This document shows, piece by piece, positions 32,894-40,207 of a stretch of 64,000 nt of DNA. This stretch comes from Amarolinea sp964580725 (GTDB taxonomy: Bacteria; Chloroflexota; Anaerolineae; SSC4; Amarolineaceae). How positions within the stretch are numbered: position 1 is the stretch's first letter; each line of letters begins with the position of its first letter. The stretch covers positions 86,951 to 150,950 of the forward strand of contig CAZOLV010000001.1 of NCBI GenBank assembly GCA_964580725.1, read 5' to 3'. The notes below the pieces were generated by a model, which made no database searches, was not told the origin of the DNA, and saw nothing but the letters and a program-made list of their open reading frames with translations. The position numbers and the translations under genes were made by a program.

Positions 32894-33772
32894 TTACTGA
32901 TGAATGTTGACGAGCGTGCCGACGGATGCCCAGTTGTACAACCACTGCGCATCCGAGGTGCGCAGGTTGACGCAGCCGTGGCTCATGGGGTGGCCAAAGT
33001 TGCTGTGCCAGTAGGTACCGTGCAGGCCGTATCCTTTGTAGAAATACATCGTGTAGGGCACGCCCGGCAGGCGATAGCCCGGCCCGGCCATCGTTGTTGA
33101 ACGGTATTTGACATAAATGCGAAAGCGACCCAGAACCGTCGGTGTGCGCGGCAGGCCGGTGCTGACCAGCGTACTGAAGACGGGGCGGCTGCCCTCGTAG
33201 GCCACCAGGCGTTGGGCGCTGATGTCCACGTCAATCCAGCGGCCGCCGCTGGCGGGGGGAGGGGTCGTGCCGCCGCCAGTCCCGCCGCCGGTCCCGCCGC
33301 CACTGCTGCCGCCTGGAATCGTCAGGCGCTGGCCGACGTAGATCACGTTGGGGTTGGCGATGTGGTTGGCGCGCATCAGAGCGCTGACCGTGGTGTGGAA
33401 GCGGGCAGCAATGGCCGCCAGTGTGTCGCCGCGACGCACGACATAGGAACCGGGCGAGGTGGATGCGGGCGGCGTCGAAGATGGCGGTGCGACGGAAGAT
33501 GCGCCTGGGATGACGAGCCGCTGGCCGATGTAGATGAAGTTAGGATTGCTGAGACCATTGGCGCGCATCAGGGCCTGGACGGTCGTACCAAAACGCGCCG
33601 CAATCCGACCTAGACTGTCTCCGGCGCGCACGACGTAGATTGTCCCGCTTTGGGCGACGGGGCTTTCCACGACAGTCTGTGCAGGCGAACTGGCCTGGGC
33701 TGCGCCGGCGCCGGCGAAGACGCTCAGGCCGATCATCACGACGATCAAGATCACGTTCAGGCGATGGTGCAT
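32894..33772 (-). CDS. Secreted LysM-domain L,D-transpeptidase (YkuD)
   Basis: 292 residues. A signal peptide (about 1-27) is followed by two LysM peptidoglycan-binding domains (45-89 and 109-153, each with YVVRxGDxLxxIAARF), a Gly/Ser/Thr linker, and a YkuD catalytic domain (178-292). The catalytic site HPMSHGCVNL contains His265 and Cys267, preceded by the LHGTYWHSNFG motif. The enzyme makes or exchanges 3-3 cross-links in peptidoglycan at the cell surface, or anchors proteins. It has its own promoter at 33902-33930. Confidence 0.95.
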   Translation of the reverse strand: MHHRLNVILIVVMIGLSVFAGAGAAQASSPAQTVVESPVAQSGTIYVVRAGDSLGRIAARFGTTVQALMRANGLSNPNFIYIGQRLVIPGASSVAPPSSTPPASTSPGSYVVRRGDTLAAIAARFHTTVSALMRANHIANPNVIYVGQRLTIPGGSSGGGTGGGTGGGTTPPPASGGRWIDVDISAQRLVAYEGSRPVFSTLVSTGLPRTPTVLGRFRIYVKYRSTTMAGPGYRLPGVPYTMYFYKGYGLHGTYWHSNFGHPMSHGCVNLRTSDAQWLYNWASVGTLVNIHQ

Positions 33773-33901
33773 GGTATTCCTCCTGATAGCACGGGTGCAC
33801 CTGGGGGCGAATTCTCAGGGCTGATCCGAACATAACTGGGGAACCGGTGGGCGACGGTTCTGCGGAGTCTCTGCCAGTTTGGGGTGTTCTCATCGCATCC
33901 A

Positions 33902-33930
33902 AGTATAGCAGAATCTGCGCGACTCGACAA
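33902..33930 (-). promoter_or_regulatory. Promoter of the L,D-transpeptidase gene
   Basis: Minus-strand TTGTCG (33930-33925), 17 nt, TATACT (33907-33902). Confidence 0.65.
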
Positions 33931-33950
33931 CCGCGCAGCCCTGGCCGCAT

Positions 33951-34101
33951 CACCGCCCCCCTGCCCCCCAATATGGGGGGATCGGGGGGCGTCGCAGCGT
34001 CTCTTTTTTTGACAGGATTGGCAGGATGGCAATCGGGGTCGGGGGTGTCTTCGCTGGCTGAGCTTGTCGAAGCTGAGCTTGTCGAAGCTGAGCTTGCGGG
34101 G
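33951..34101. repeat. Composite intergenic element: C6/G6 hairpin plus 15-bp direct repeats
   Basis: A symmetric hairpin made of two C6 tracts and two G6 tracts around AATAT (33953-33991) is followed by TCTTTTTTT. Then come two exact copies of GCTGAGCTTGTCGAA (34057-34071, 34072-34086) and a third partial copy (34087-34096). The remainder of 33773-34248 holds only the flanking promoters; no gene is seen. Confidence 0.7.
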
Positions 34102-34111
34102 CCGCTTGAGG

Positions 34112-34141
34112 TTGGCATTGCTTTTTGCTTCATGGTATAAT
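34112..34141 (+). promoter_or_regulatory. Promoter of the cyclase-ccm operon
   Basis: TTGGCA (34112-34117), 18 nt, TATAAT (34136-34141); about 100 nt leader. Confidence 0.65.
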
Positions 34142-34248
34142 CTGCCCCAGGGCATCGAGGAAATCGCTCAACGAAACGACGCCAGCGCCGGCTGCCATCC
34201 GGCGCTACACGCCAGCGACACTCAGAGCAAACAACGTAGAAAGCGCCG

Positions 34249-35322
34249 ATGGACAATCACAATCGCCATATTCTCCTGGTGGATGACGAACCGGAGACAC
34301 TGCGCCTGCTGCGCAAGGTGGTGCAGGCCGAGGGCTATACCGTCGAAGAGGCAGGCGATGGCGTGCAGGCGTTGGCAATCTATCGGCAACGAATCCCTGA
34401 CCTGATTCTGCTAGACATCATCATGCCGCGCTTGGATGGCCTGTCAGTGCTGCGTGAGGTGCGTACCAACAACACTGTCACCGGCATCATCATGGTGAGC
34501 GCCCTGACCTCCGAAAAACTGACCCTGGAGGCGATGCAGGCTGGCGCCGATGACTACGTGAACAAACCTTTTCCGCTCAAGGATTTGCGCACACGCATCA
34601 GTCAGGTCATCGAAAAGGTGCGCCTGCGTCAGGAGAACGAAGAACTGCGCCGCCGCCTGGACGAAGCCAACGCTCGCATCAGGACGCTTTTCGAGCAATA
34701 CACGCCGGCTGCCATCGCCGAACAGCTCATGTCGCAGACCGACCTGCCACAGCTGGGCGGCGAAATCCAGGAAATTACCGTGCTCTTCGTTGATATTCGT
34801 GGCTTCACCCCGCTGGCCGAAACGCTCGACCCACGCGAATTGGTGCACATTCTCAACACCTACCTGGCGGTCGCCGCCGATGCCATGCTCAAGAACGGCG
34901 GCACGGTTGACAAGTTCATGGGCGACTCGGCCATGGCCCTCTTCAACACGCCGGCGCCGCAGACCGATCACGTCTTGCGCGGCGTCAGGGCTGCGGCAGA
35001 GATTCAACAGGGCCAGCGCCGCCTGGGAACGAACCCGATCTACGACGGCCTGAGTTTCGGCATCGGCCTGCACACCGGCAAAGCGTTGGTGGGTAACATC
35101 GGTACGGCGCAGTTGATGAATTTCACCGCCATTGGCGATTGCGTCAACGTGGCGCAGCGACTGCAAGGCATGTCGCACGGCGGGCAAATCCTGCTCAGTC
35201 AGGACTCCTACCTGCGTGTACGCGACGCCGTGGAGGCGCGCAGCCTGGGCGAAACGCGTGTACGTGGTCGCAGCGAACCTCTGACTGTGTACGAATTCGT
35301 CGCTTTCAAGGATGGACAATGA
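34249..35322 (+). CDS. Response regulator fused to class III adenylate cyclase
   Basis: 357 residues. The receiver domain (1-120) has the acidic pair DDE (12-14), phospho-acceptor Asp56 (LILLDIIMP) and Lys106 (YVNKPFP). A coiled coil (about 118-155) links it to a class III cyclase domain. Metal-binding residues are Asp182 (VDIRGFT) and Asp226 (MGDSAM). The base-selecting residues Lys222 (VDKFMGD) and Asp297 (TAIGD) specify ATP, giving cAMP, with Asn300 and Arg304 stabilising the transition state. All catalytic residues are present. The stop overlaps the ccmH start by 4 bp (ATGA). A crp-like gene lies 5 kb downstream. The cognate histidine kinase is not in the window. Confidence 0.92.
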   Translation: MDNHNRHILLVDDEPETLRLLRKVVQAEGYTVEEAGDGVQALAIYRQRIPDLILLDIIMPRLDGLSVLREVRTNNTVTGIIMVSALTSEKLTLEAMQAGADDYVNKPFPLKDLRTRISQVIEKVRLRQENEELRRRLDEANARIRTLFEQYTPAAIAEQLMSQTDLPQLGGEIQEITVLFVDIRGFTPLAETLDPRELVHILNTYLAVAADAMLKNGGTVDKFMGDSAMALFNTPAPQTDHVLRGVRAAAEIQQGQRRLGTNPIYDGLSFGIGLHTGKALVGNIGTAQLMNFTAIGDCVNVAQRLQGMSHGGQILLSQDSYLRVRDAVEARSLGETRVRGRSEPLTVYEFVAFKDGQ

Positions 35323-35849
35323 ATCGTCTTCACGCAAGAACGAGACCCCCTGCGGCCCCGCTGCGGGCCAGCTTGAAATCACTGCGTTGGGCACTGCCGC
35401 TGATCCTACTGGCGCTGTGCGCAGTCAGCGGACTGGCGCAGCAGCCGGTTACGCCCGAAGAGATCAACACCGTCGCCAAAGAGCTGTGGTGCCCCTTGTG
35501 CAACGGCGTGCGCCTGGACAACTGCGAACTGAAGGCGTGCGAGCAGATGCGTGAGGTCATCGCCGAGAAACTGGCGGCGGGCGCGACCACAGAGGAGATC
35601 AAAGCCTATTTCGTCGCCCAGTACGGCCCGCAGGCATTGGGCGAACCGCCTCGCCAGGGTTTCAATTGGCTGGCCTGGATCGTCCCTTTCGCCGCTTTGA
35701 TCCTGGCGAGCGCCTGGCTCTTCACCGTGCTACGCGGCTGGACGCAGCGGCCGGCTCCGGTCGCCGCAGGCGCGGCCGCTTCCCACCTGTCCGATCTGTC
35801 CGCCGAGCAACTGGCGCGCCTGCAAGAGGAGTTGAAAAACATTGACTGA
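35319..35849 (+). CDS. ccmH: Cytochrome c maturation protein CcmH
   Basis: 176 residues. A signal/anchor helix (about 22-40) is followed by the CcmH domain with ELWCPLCNG (LRCxxC-type redox pair Cys58, Cys61). A second membrane helix (about 118-140) precedes a short cytoplasmic tail. CcmH reduces the apocytochrome CXXCH thiols outside the membrane before heme attachment. The ATG at 35319 overlaps the cyclase stop; a longer upstream frame lies inside the cyclase gene and is rejected. The gene overlaps the following thioredoxin-like gene by 8 bp. Confidence 0.9.
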   Translation: MNRLHARTRPPAAPLRASLKSLRWALPLILLALCAVSGLAQQPVTPEEINTVAKELWCPLCNGVRLDNCELKACEQMREVIAEKLAAGATTEEIKAYFVAQYGPQALGEPPRQGFNWLAWIVPFAALILASAWLFTVLRGWTQRPAPVAAGAAASHLSDLSAEQLARLQEELKNID

Positions 35850-36447
35850 GCCATCGTCCGCTTCTTCCCCTTCTGCAGCCGCCAAGCAAAAGCCGGCGGC
35901 GGCCGGCCAGGGTGTACGCTGGACGGCGCTGGCCATCGCCCTGTTGTTCGTCGCCTTCTTTGCCTACGCCCTGATCGCCAAACGTGAAGCGCCGCGTCCC
36001 TCCGGCGCCCCGGCGCCCGATTTCACGCTGACCCTGTTCCCCGGCTATCAGGGCGGCTTTGGCGATTCGATTACGCTCTCCGCCCTGCAGGGCAAGGTCG
36101 TCGTTCTCAACTTCTGGGCCAGTTGGTGCGACCCGTGCAAAGAAGAAGCCGCGGCCTTGCAGCAGGCCTCGCTCGATTACGCCGATCGCCAGGTCATCTT
36201 CATCGGCGCCGACTACCTCGATCAGGAACCGGCCGCCATGCGCTACCTGCGCGACTTCAAGATCACCTATCCCAACGGCCCCGATCTGGCCAGCCAGATC
36301 GCCCGGCGCTATCGCATTCAGGGCGTCCCCGAAACCTTCTTCATCAGGGCCGACGGCGTGGTGGATTGGTTCAAGATCGGCCCTCTGTCAGATTCAGAAC
36401 TGCGCGCCTGTTTGGATCGCCTGACCACGGGCGGCAGTTGTCGCTGA
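35842..36447 (+). CDS. ccmG: Membrane-anchored thiol-disulfide oxidoreductase (CcmG/ResA/TlpA type)
   Basis: 201 residues. A Ser/Ala-rich N-terminus and one membrane helix (about 26-46) anchor a periplasmic-side thioredoxin fold starting APDFTLTLF. The active site WASWCDPCKEE has Cys96 and Cys99; GADYLDQEPAAMRYLRDF and the cis-Pro loop GVPETFFI follow. Two extra Cys occur near the C-terminus. It supplies reductant for CcmH and apocytochrome c. Start is a TTG at 35842 inside the end of ccmH, so translation is coupled. Confidence 0.9.
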   Translation: MTEPSSASSPSAAAKQKPAAAGQGVRWTALAIALLFVAFFAYALIAKREAPRPSGAPAPDFTLTLFPGYQGGFGDSITLSALQGKVVVLNFWASWCDPCKEEAAALQQASLDYADRQVIFIGADYLDQEPAAMRYLRDFKITYPNGPDLASQIARRYRIQGVPETFFIRADGVVDWFKIGPLSDSELRACLDRLTTGGSCR

Positions 36448-36559
36448 CCCCGCGACCCGACCTCTGCCTGCCGGCGTAGCGACTCACGCCGGCGTCCTCC
36501 AGACGTCTGGGACAACCTTGCAAGCAGGCACGAAGAGATTCAAGGAGAGACTATCTATC

Positions 36560-38554
36560 ATGTTGTTCGACCTGGGCTTCCCCATGCTTGCCCTCGCTTT
36601 GGTCACGGCGCTCGTGGGCGCCGGGCTTGCCCTGTTGGGCGCCCAACGCAACGATGAGAGCCTGGTCATCAGCGCCCGCAATGCGCTTTTCGCCACGGCC
36701 GGCCTGATTGCGTTAGCTTCGGTTTTGCTCTGGGTGGCGCTGCTGACCGACCAGTTTCAGTTCGAATACGTCGCCAGTCACACCGAGCGCAATCTGCCCG
36801 CATTCTATAAGTTTTCGGCGCTTTGGGGCGGTCAGGCCGGCTCACTGCTCTTCTGGAGCCTGATCCTCTCCGGCTATTCGGCGCTGGCCATGATCGGATT
36901 TCGCAACCAGCACCGGCAGTTGATGCCCTACGTCATCGCCGTCTTGCTGGTCACCAGCGCCTTCTTCCTGATCGTCCTCATCTTTGCCGCCAATCCGTTC
37001 AAGAAACTGGGCTTTCTGCCGGCAGATGGCACAGGCCTCAATCCTCTGTTGCAAAACTACTGGATGGCCATCCACCCCATCGGTCTCTACCTGGGCTATG
37101 TCGGCATGTCGGTGCCCTTTGCCTTTGCCGTCGCCGCCCTGGCCACCAGGCAGTTGGGCAACGCCTGGGTGCGCTCCATCCGCCGCTGGACGCTGACGCC
37201 GTGGCTCTTCCTCACCCTCGGCATTCTGATGGGCAGCCAGTGGGCCTACGTCGAACTGGGGTGGGGTGGCTACTGGGCCTGGGACGCCGTCGAGAACGCC
37301 AGCCTGCTGCCCTGGCTCACCGCCACCGCCTTCTTGCACTCGATCATCATTCAGGAGCGGCGCGGAATGCTCAAGGTTTGGAACATGCTGCTCATCTTCC
37401 TGACCTACGAGCTGGTGCTGATCGGCACCTTCATCACCCGCAGCGGCGTGATCGAATCGGTGCACGCCTTTGCGCTCAGCAACGTCGGCCCCATCTTTCT
37501 CAGCTTCATCGCAGTGACCATCCTGGGCTTTCTCTGGCTGCTGCTCGACCGCCTGCCGCTGCTGCGCAGCGACAACGAACTCGATTCCATGCTCAGTCGC
37601 GAGTCGGGGTTCTTGTTCAACAACGTGGTGTTCGTGGGGCTTGCCTTCGCCACCTTCTTCGGCACCACCTTCCCGATGTTTTCCGAGCTGCTGACCGGCT
37701 CCAAAATCTCGGTCGCGGCGCCCTGGTTCAACAAGGTCAACGGGCCGATCTTTGTCGTCCTGTTGATCCTGATGGGCGCCGGCCCGCTGCTCGGTTGGCG
37801 GCGCTCCACGGTGCAGACCTTACGCGCCAACTTCCAGTGGCCGCTGCTGGCCACAGTGTTGGCGCCGGCGCTGCTTTTTGCGCTTGGGGTGAGGCAAGGG
37901 CTGGCGCTCGTTGGCCTGGCGCTGTGCACCTTCGTCCTGGCGACCATCGTACAAGAGTTTGTGCGCGGCGCCGCCGCCCGGCGGCGCATCACCGGGGAAT
38001 CATGGCCGCGGGCGCTCTTCAGCCTGACCCAGAAGAACCAGCGCCGCTTTGGCGGTTACATCGTCCATCTAGGCATTGTCATGATGGCTCTGGGCATCAT
38101 CGGCAACAGCTACTTCCAGGCCGAGGCGCAGGGCACGCTTCAACGCGGCGCCAGCCTGACGATTCGGGACTACACCTTGACCTACAACGGCCTGCGTCAG
38201 GTGGAGCGGCCGACCCACACCGAAATCCTGGCCCCGCTGCAAGTGACCCGCAATGGTCGTGATCTTGGCGTCGTGCAACCGCAGAAGAACCTCTACTTCA
38301 AGACGCCGGATCAACCGACCAGCGAGGTAGGGCTGCGCATGTCGTTGGCCGAAGACCTCTACGTCGTTTTGGCCGGCTGGGACGGCAACGGCGAAACCGC
38401 CTCGTTCAAGGTCTACGTCAACCCGTTGATGATCTATCTGTGGCTCGGCGGCCTGGTGTTGACCTTTGGCACGATCATCGCCCTGTGGCCGCATCCGCAA
38501 GTTGCCGCGCACACCGCCGCCGCGCCGGCGACTGCACAGCCCAGACGCACGTAG
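36560..38554 (+). CDS. ccmF: Heme lyase CcmF
   Basis: 664 residues, about 15 membrane helices. The heme-handling Trp-rich motif is in WGGYWAWDAVENASLLPW, with other family segments GSLLFWSLILSGYSAL, WMAIHPIGLYLGYVGMSVPFAFA and GGYIVHLGIVMMALGIIGNSYFQ. It ligates heme to apocytochrome c on the outer side of the membrane. ATG 36560 has AAGGAGA 12 nt upstream. No CcmABCDE genes appear in the window, so heme export to CcmF must be encoded elsewhere. Confidence 0.95.
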   Translation: MLFDLGFPMLALALVTALVGAGLALLGAQRNDESLVISARNALFATAGLIALASVLLWVALLTDQFQFEYVASHTERNLPAFYKFSALWGGQAGSLLFWSLILSGYSALAMIGFRNQHRQLMPYVIAVLLVTSAFFLIVLIFAANPFKKLGFLPADGTGLNPLLQNYWMAIHPIGLYLGYVGMSVPFAFAVAALATRQLGNAWVRSIRRWTLTPWLFLTLGILMGSQWAYVELGWGGYWAWDAVENASLLPWLTATAFLHSIIIQERRGMLKVWNMLLIFLTYELVLIGTFITRSGVIESVHAFALSNVGPIFLSFIAVTILGFLWLLLDRLPLLRSDNELDSMLSRESGFLFNNVVFVGLAFATFFGTTFPMFSELLTGSKISVAAPWFNKVNGPIFVVLLILMGAGPLLGWRRSTVQTLRANFQWPLLATVLAPALLFALGVRQGLALVGLALCTFVLATIVQEFVRGAAARRRITGESWPRALFSLTQKNQRRFGGYIVHLGIVMMALGIIGNSYFQAEAQGTLQRGASLTIRDYTLTYNGLRQVERPTHTEILAPLQVTRNGRDLGVVQPQKNLYFKTPDQPTSEVGLRMSLAEDLYVVLAGWDGNGETASFKVYVNPLMIYLWLGGLVLTFGTIIALWPHPQVAAHTAAAPATAQPRRT

Positions 38555-38563
38555 GAGGCCGCC

Positions 38564-39094
38564 TTGTTGACTGCAATTTTGATGGTGCTCATCGCGGCGG
38601 TTGTCATCGCCTTCATTGCCTGGCCGCTGGTGCAGGCAACGCCGAGCCGGCCGGCGGCCCCCGGCGGCGCCGACCGATTGGCCGAACTGCGCGCCCAGCG
38701 CGATGCGACGCTCAAGGCGATCAAGGATTTGGAATTCGATCATCAGACGGGCAAGGTAGCAGCGGAGGACTATCCGGTCAATGACCGCCGCTTGCGCCTG
38801 GCGGCGCTAGAGGCGATTCAGGCGCTCGACGCGTTCCAGGCGCAAGCGAAAGCACCGCGCCCCCCGGGCGGGCGTCGCCGGGCCGTGCAGGAAGCGGCCC
38901 TGGAGACCGAAATCAGCGCTGCTCGTCGCAAGCCTGCCGGCGTTGCCGCCCGTCTCGATGAAAATCTGGAGAAGGAGATTGCCGCTCAGCGCGGCAGGCA
39001 GAAAGAAGCGGGCCGGCGCTTTTGCCGGCAGTGCGGTCAGCCTCTGCGCGCTGGGGATCGCTACTGCGGCGCATGCGGCGCCGCGGCTGCCTGA
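38564..39094 (+). CDS. CcmI-like membrane protein with C-terminal zinc ribbon
   Basis: 176 residues. An N-terminal membrane helix (about 2-22) is followed by a CcmI-type helical segment (LAELRAQRDATLKAIKDLEFDHQTGKVAAEDY), a basic/Pro linker and a long helix. The C-terminus is a double CxxC zinc ribbon (FCRQCGQPLRAGDRYCGACG). The TTG start at 38564 (or TTG 38567) follows GGAGG. It ends the ccm operon and is likely an accessory factor of the heme-ligation complex. The zinc ribbon is not part of classical CcmI. Confidence 0.75.
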   Translation: MLTAILMVLIAAVVIAFIAWPLVQATPSRPAAPGGADRLAELRAQRDATLKAIKDLEFDHQTGKVAAEDYPVNDRRLRLAALEAIQALDAFQAQAKAPRPPGGRRRAVQEAALETEISAARRKPAGVAARLDENLEKEIAAQRGRQKEAGRRFCRQCGQPLRAGDRYCGACGAAAA

Positions 39095-39108
39095 TCCAGA
39101 CAAAGCAA

Positions 39109-39137
39109 ATGCCCGGCGTCCCCCAACGCCGGGCATT
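39109..39137. terminator. Bidirectional hairpin downstream of the ccm operon
   Basis: ATGCCCGGCGT pairs with ACGCCGGGCAT around a CCCCCA loop. On the minus strand TTTGCTTTG follows, so it could also end the minus-strand transcript starting near 39324. Confidence 0.7.
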
Positions 39138-39155
39138 CACCGAAAGGAGGTACCG

Positions 39156-39275
39156 ATGAACAGACAGGTGCCTTACCAACCTACTGAGTTGGGCCATCTA
39201 CTCGTCGAAAAGCCCATCAAGACAATACAACCAACCCCACTGCCGGCCGTATTCTCGACTACTCCTACTAATTGA
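39156..39275 (+). CDS. Small ORF of 39 residues with strong ribosome site
   Basis: Encodes MNRQVPYQPTELGHLLVEKP followed by a Thr/Pro-rich end (IQPTPLPAVFSTTPTN). An AAAGGAGG ribosome site lies 5 nt before the ATG, stronger than most in the window. There is no signal peptide or membrane segment; function unknown. It sits after the ccm operon hairpin and opposite a predicted minus-strand transcript. It could be a genuine microprotein or a leader fragment; similarity searches would decide. Confidence 0.45.
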   Translation: MNRQVPYQPTELGHLLVEKPIKTIQPTPLPAVFSTTPTN

Positions 39276-39283
39276 AGTAATTA

Positions 39284-39298
39284 TTGAAGTCCCTTCAA
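39284..39298. promoter_or_regulatory. Perfect dyad TTGAAG-TCC-CTTCAA
   Basis: A 6-bp perfect inverted repeat with 3-nt spacer lying about 30 bp from the CRP-consensus site, just downstream of the predicted minus-strand start. Possible second regulator site or small hairpin. Confidence 0.4.
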
Positions 39299-39325
39299 CT
39301 GTATCTTTCCCACAACTCACCGGCA

Positions 39326-39359
39326 TGTGAATCATATCACAAACTCTTCTATTTGTCAA
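39326..39359 (-). promoter_or_regulatory. CRP-consensus site overlapping a strong minus-strand promoter
   Basis: TGTGA-ATCATA-TCACA at 39326-39341 is a perfect TGTGA-N6-TCACA palindrome. On the minus strand TTGACA (39359-39354), 17 nt, TATGAT (39336-39331) form a near-consensus promoter, with the palindrome covering the -10 box. Binding of a Crp-type protein here would be expected to repress. It lies 30 bp beyond the stop of the crp-like gene. Confidence 0.7.
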
Positions 39360-39388
39360 GACTTTTCAGGGACAAATTTGCGCTCTTT

Positions 39389-40090
39389 TTACCACTTTTC
39401 GGCGACGATGCGCAGTTCGGCGACATTGGTCAGCACGACACGGCCGCGATGGGTGGTAATCAGATTTTGGCGACGCAGCTTGCTCATGACGCGAATGGCG
39501 CTTTCGACGGTGGTGCCGGTCATATCGGCCACGTCCTGGCGCGTCAGGGGGATGTCAATCGTCAGGCCTTCTGGGGTGACGCGTCCGGTGGCGTTGGCCA
39601 GCTTGAGCAGCACACGAGCAATGCGCTGTTCCACACGGTCAACGGCCAGGCTGCGCACCAAATCGGTGGTATTGCGCAGGCGGCGGCTCAGTTCGCTGAT
39701 GACGGCCATCGAAAGGGCGGGGTGGCGTTGCAGGAGTTCGAAGAAGTCGCGGCGGGCGATCGTCACGACGGCGGAATCTTCCAGGCATTGAGCGGTGGTA
39801 TCGTAGGATATGCCGTCGAGGACGGCCATCTCGCCGAACATGTGACCGGGGCCGATCACATCCAGCACGACGTCGCGACCCTGTTCGGAATGGCGCAGCA
39901 GTTTGATCTGGCCCATCCAAACGACGAAGAGGGCTTCAGGTGGATCGCCCTCGAAACAGACGTAGGCATCCTTGGGGAAACAGTGCCCGCTGAGCAGCTC
40001 GGCGACAGATTCCCAATCTGCGGGAGTGAGCGAGCTGAAGAGAGGAACTGTTCGAACCACCTGAACCATATTGAACTGGAGTTTATCCAT
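39389..40090 (-). CDS. Crp/Fnr-family transcriptional regulator
   Basis: 233 residues. Cyclic-nucleotide-binding beta roll (about 15-130) with FEGDPPEALFVVWMGQIKL and VIGPGHMFGEMAVLDGISYDTTAQCLEDS; the Gly-Glu (FGEMA) and downstream Thr-Thr occupy the cAMP phosphate-binding region. A dimer helix leads to a winged HTH (IPLTRQDVADMTGTTVESAIRVMSKLRRQNLI) with the recognition helix Glu-Ser-x-x-Arg arrangement (TVESAIR) of Crp-type proteins that read GTGA. There is no Cys cluster, so it is not Fnr. cAMP from the receiver-cyclase nearby is the likely ligand. Own promoter upstream. Confidence 0.9.
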   Translation of the reverse strand: MDKLQFNMVQVVRTVPLFSSLTPADWESVAELLSGHCFPKDAYVCFEGDPPEALFVVWMGQIKLLRHSEQGRDVVLDVIGPGHMFGEMAVLDGISYDTTAQCLEDSAVVTIARRDFFELLQRHPALSMAVISELSRRLRNTTDLVRSLAVDRVEQRIARVLLKLANATGRVTPEGLTIDIPLTRQDVADMTGTTVESAIRVMSKLRRQNLITTHRGRVVLTNVAELRIVAEKW

Positions 40091-40150
40091 GGCTTGCTCG
40101 CTGCCTTCGTCGGTGGTTGCACTGAGCGGCTCTTACGAGACGCCGGGCAG

Positions 40151-40179
40151 ATTATACCACGCGTGCGAAAGGCGGGCAA
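40151..40179 (-). promoter_or_regulatory. Promoter of the crp-like gene
   Basis: Minus-strand TTGCCC (40179-40174), 17 nt, TATAAT (40156-40151). Confidence 0.65.
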
Positions 40180-40207
40180 GCAAGCCACGGTTGATTGTTG
40201 AAGAAGA

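Larger units (their letters stand above)
39109..39324 (-). ncRNA. Candidate small RNA under a CRP-box promoter
   Basis: A minus-strand promoter at 39331-39359 would start a transcript near 39324 that ends at the hairpin 39137-39109, about 215 nt. No convincing reading frame lies on this strand. The RNA would be antisense to the small ORF at 39156-39275 and contains ACCTCCTTT, identical to the anti-Shine-Dalgarno tail of 16S rRNA, because it is complementary to that ORF's ribosome site. Existence of the transcript is a prediction only. Confidence 0.4.

Noticed and set aside
33540..34256. 238-residue minus-strand frame upstream of the transpeptidase
   Set aside because: Low-complexity Ser/Thr product of the 15-bp direct repeats and the promoter region; overlaps the transpeptidase start.
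36823..38262. 479-residue frame inside ccmF
   Set aside because: Out-of-frame shadow rich in Arg/His/Pro; ccmF is complete in the proper frame.
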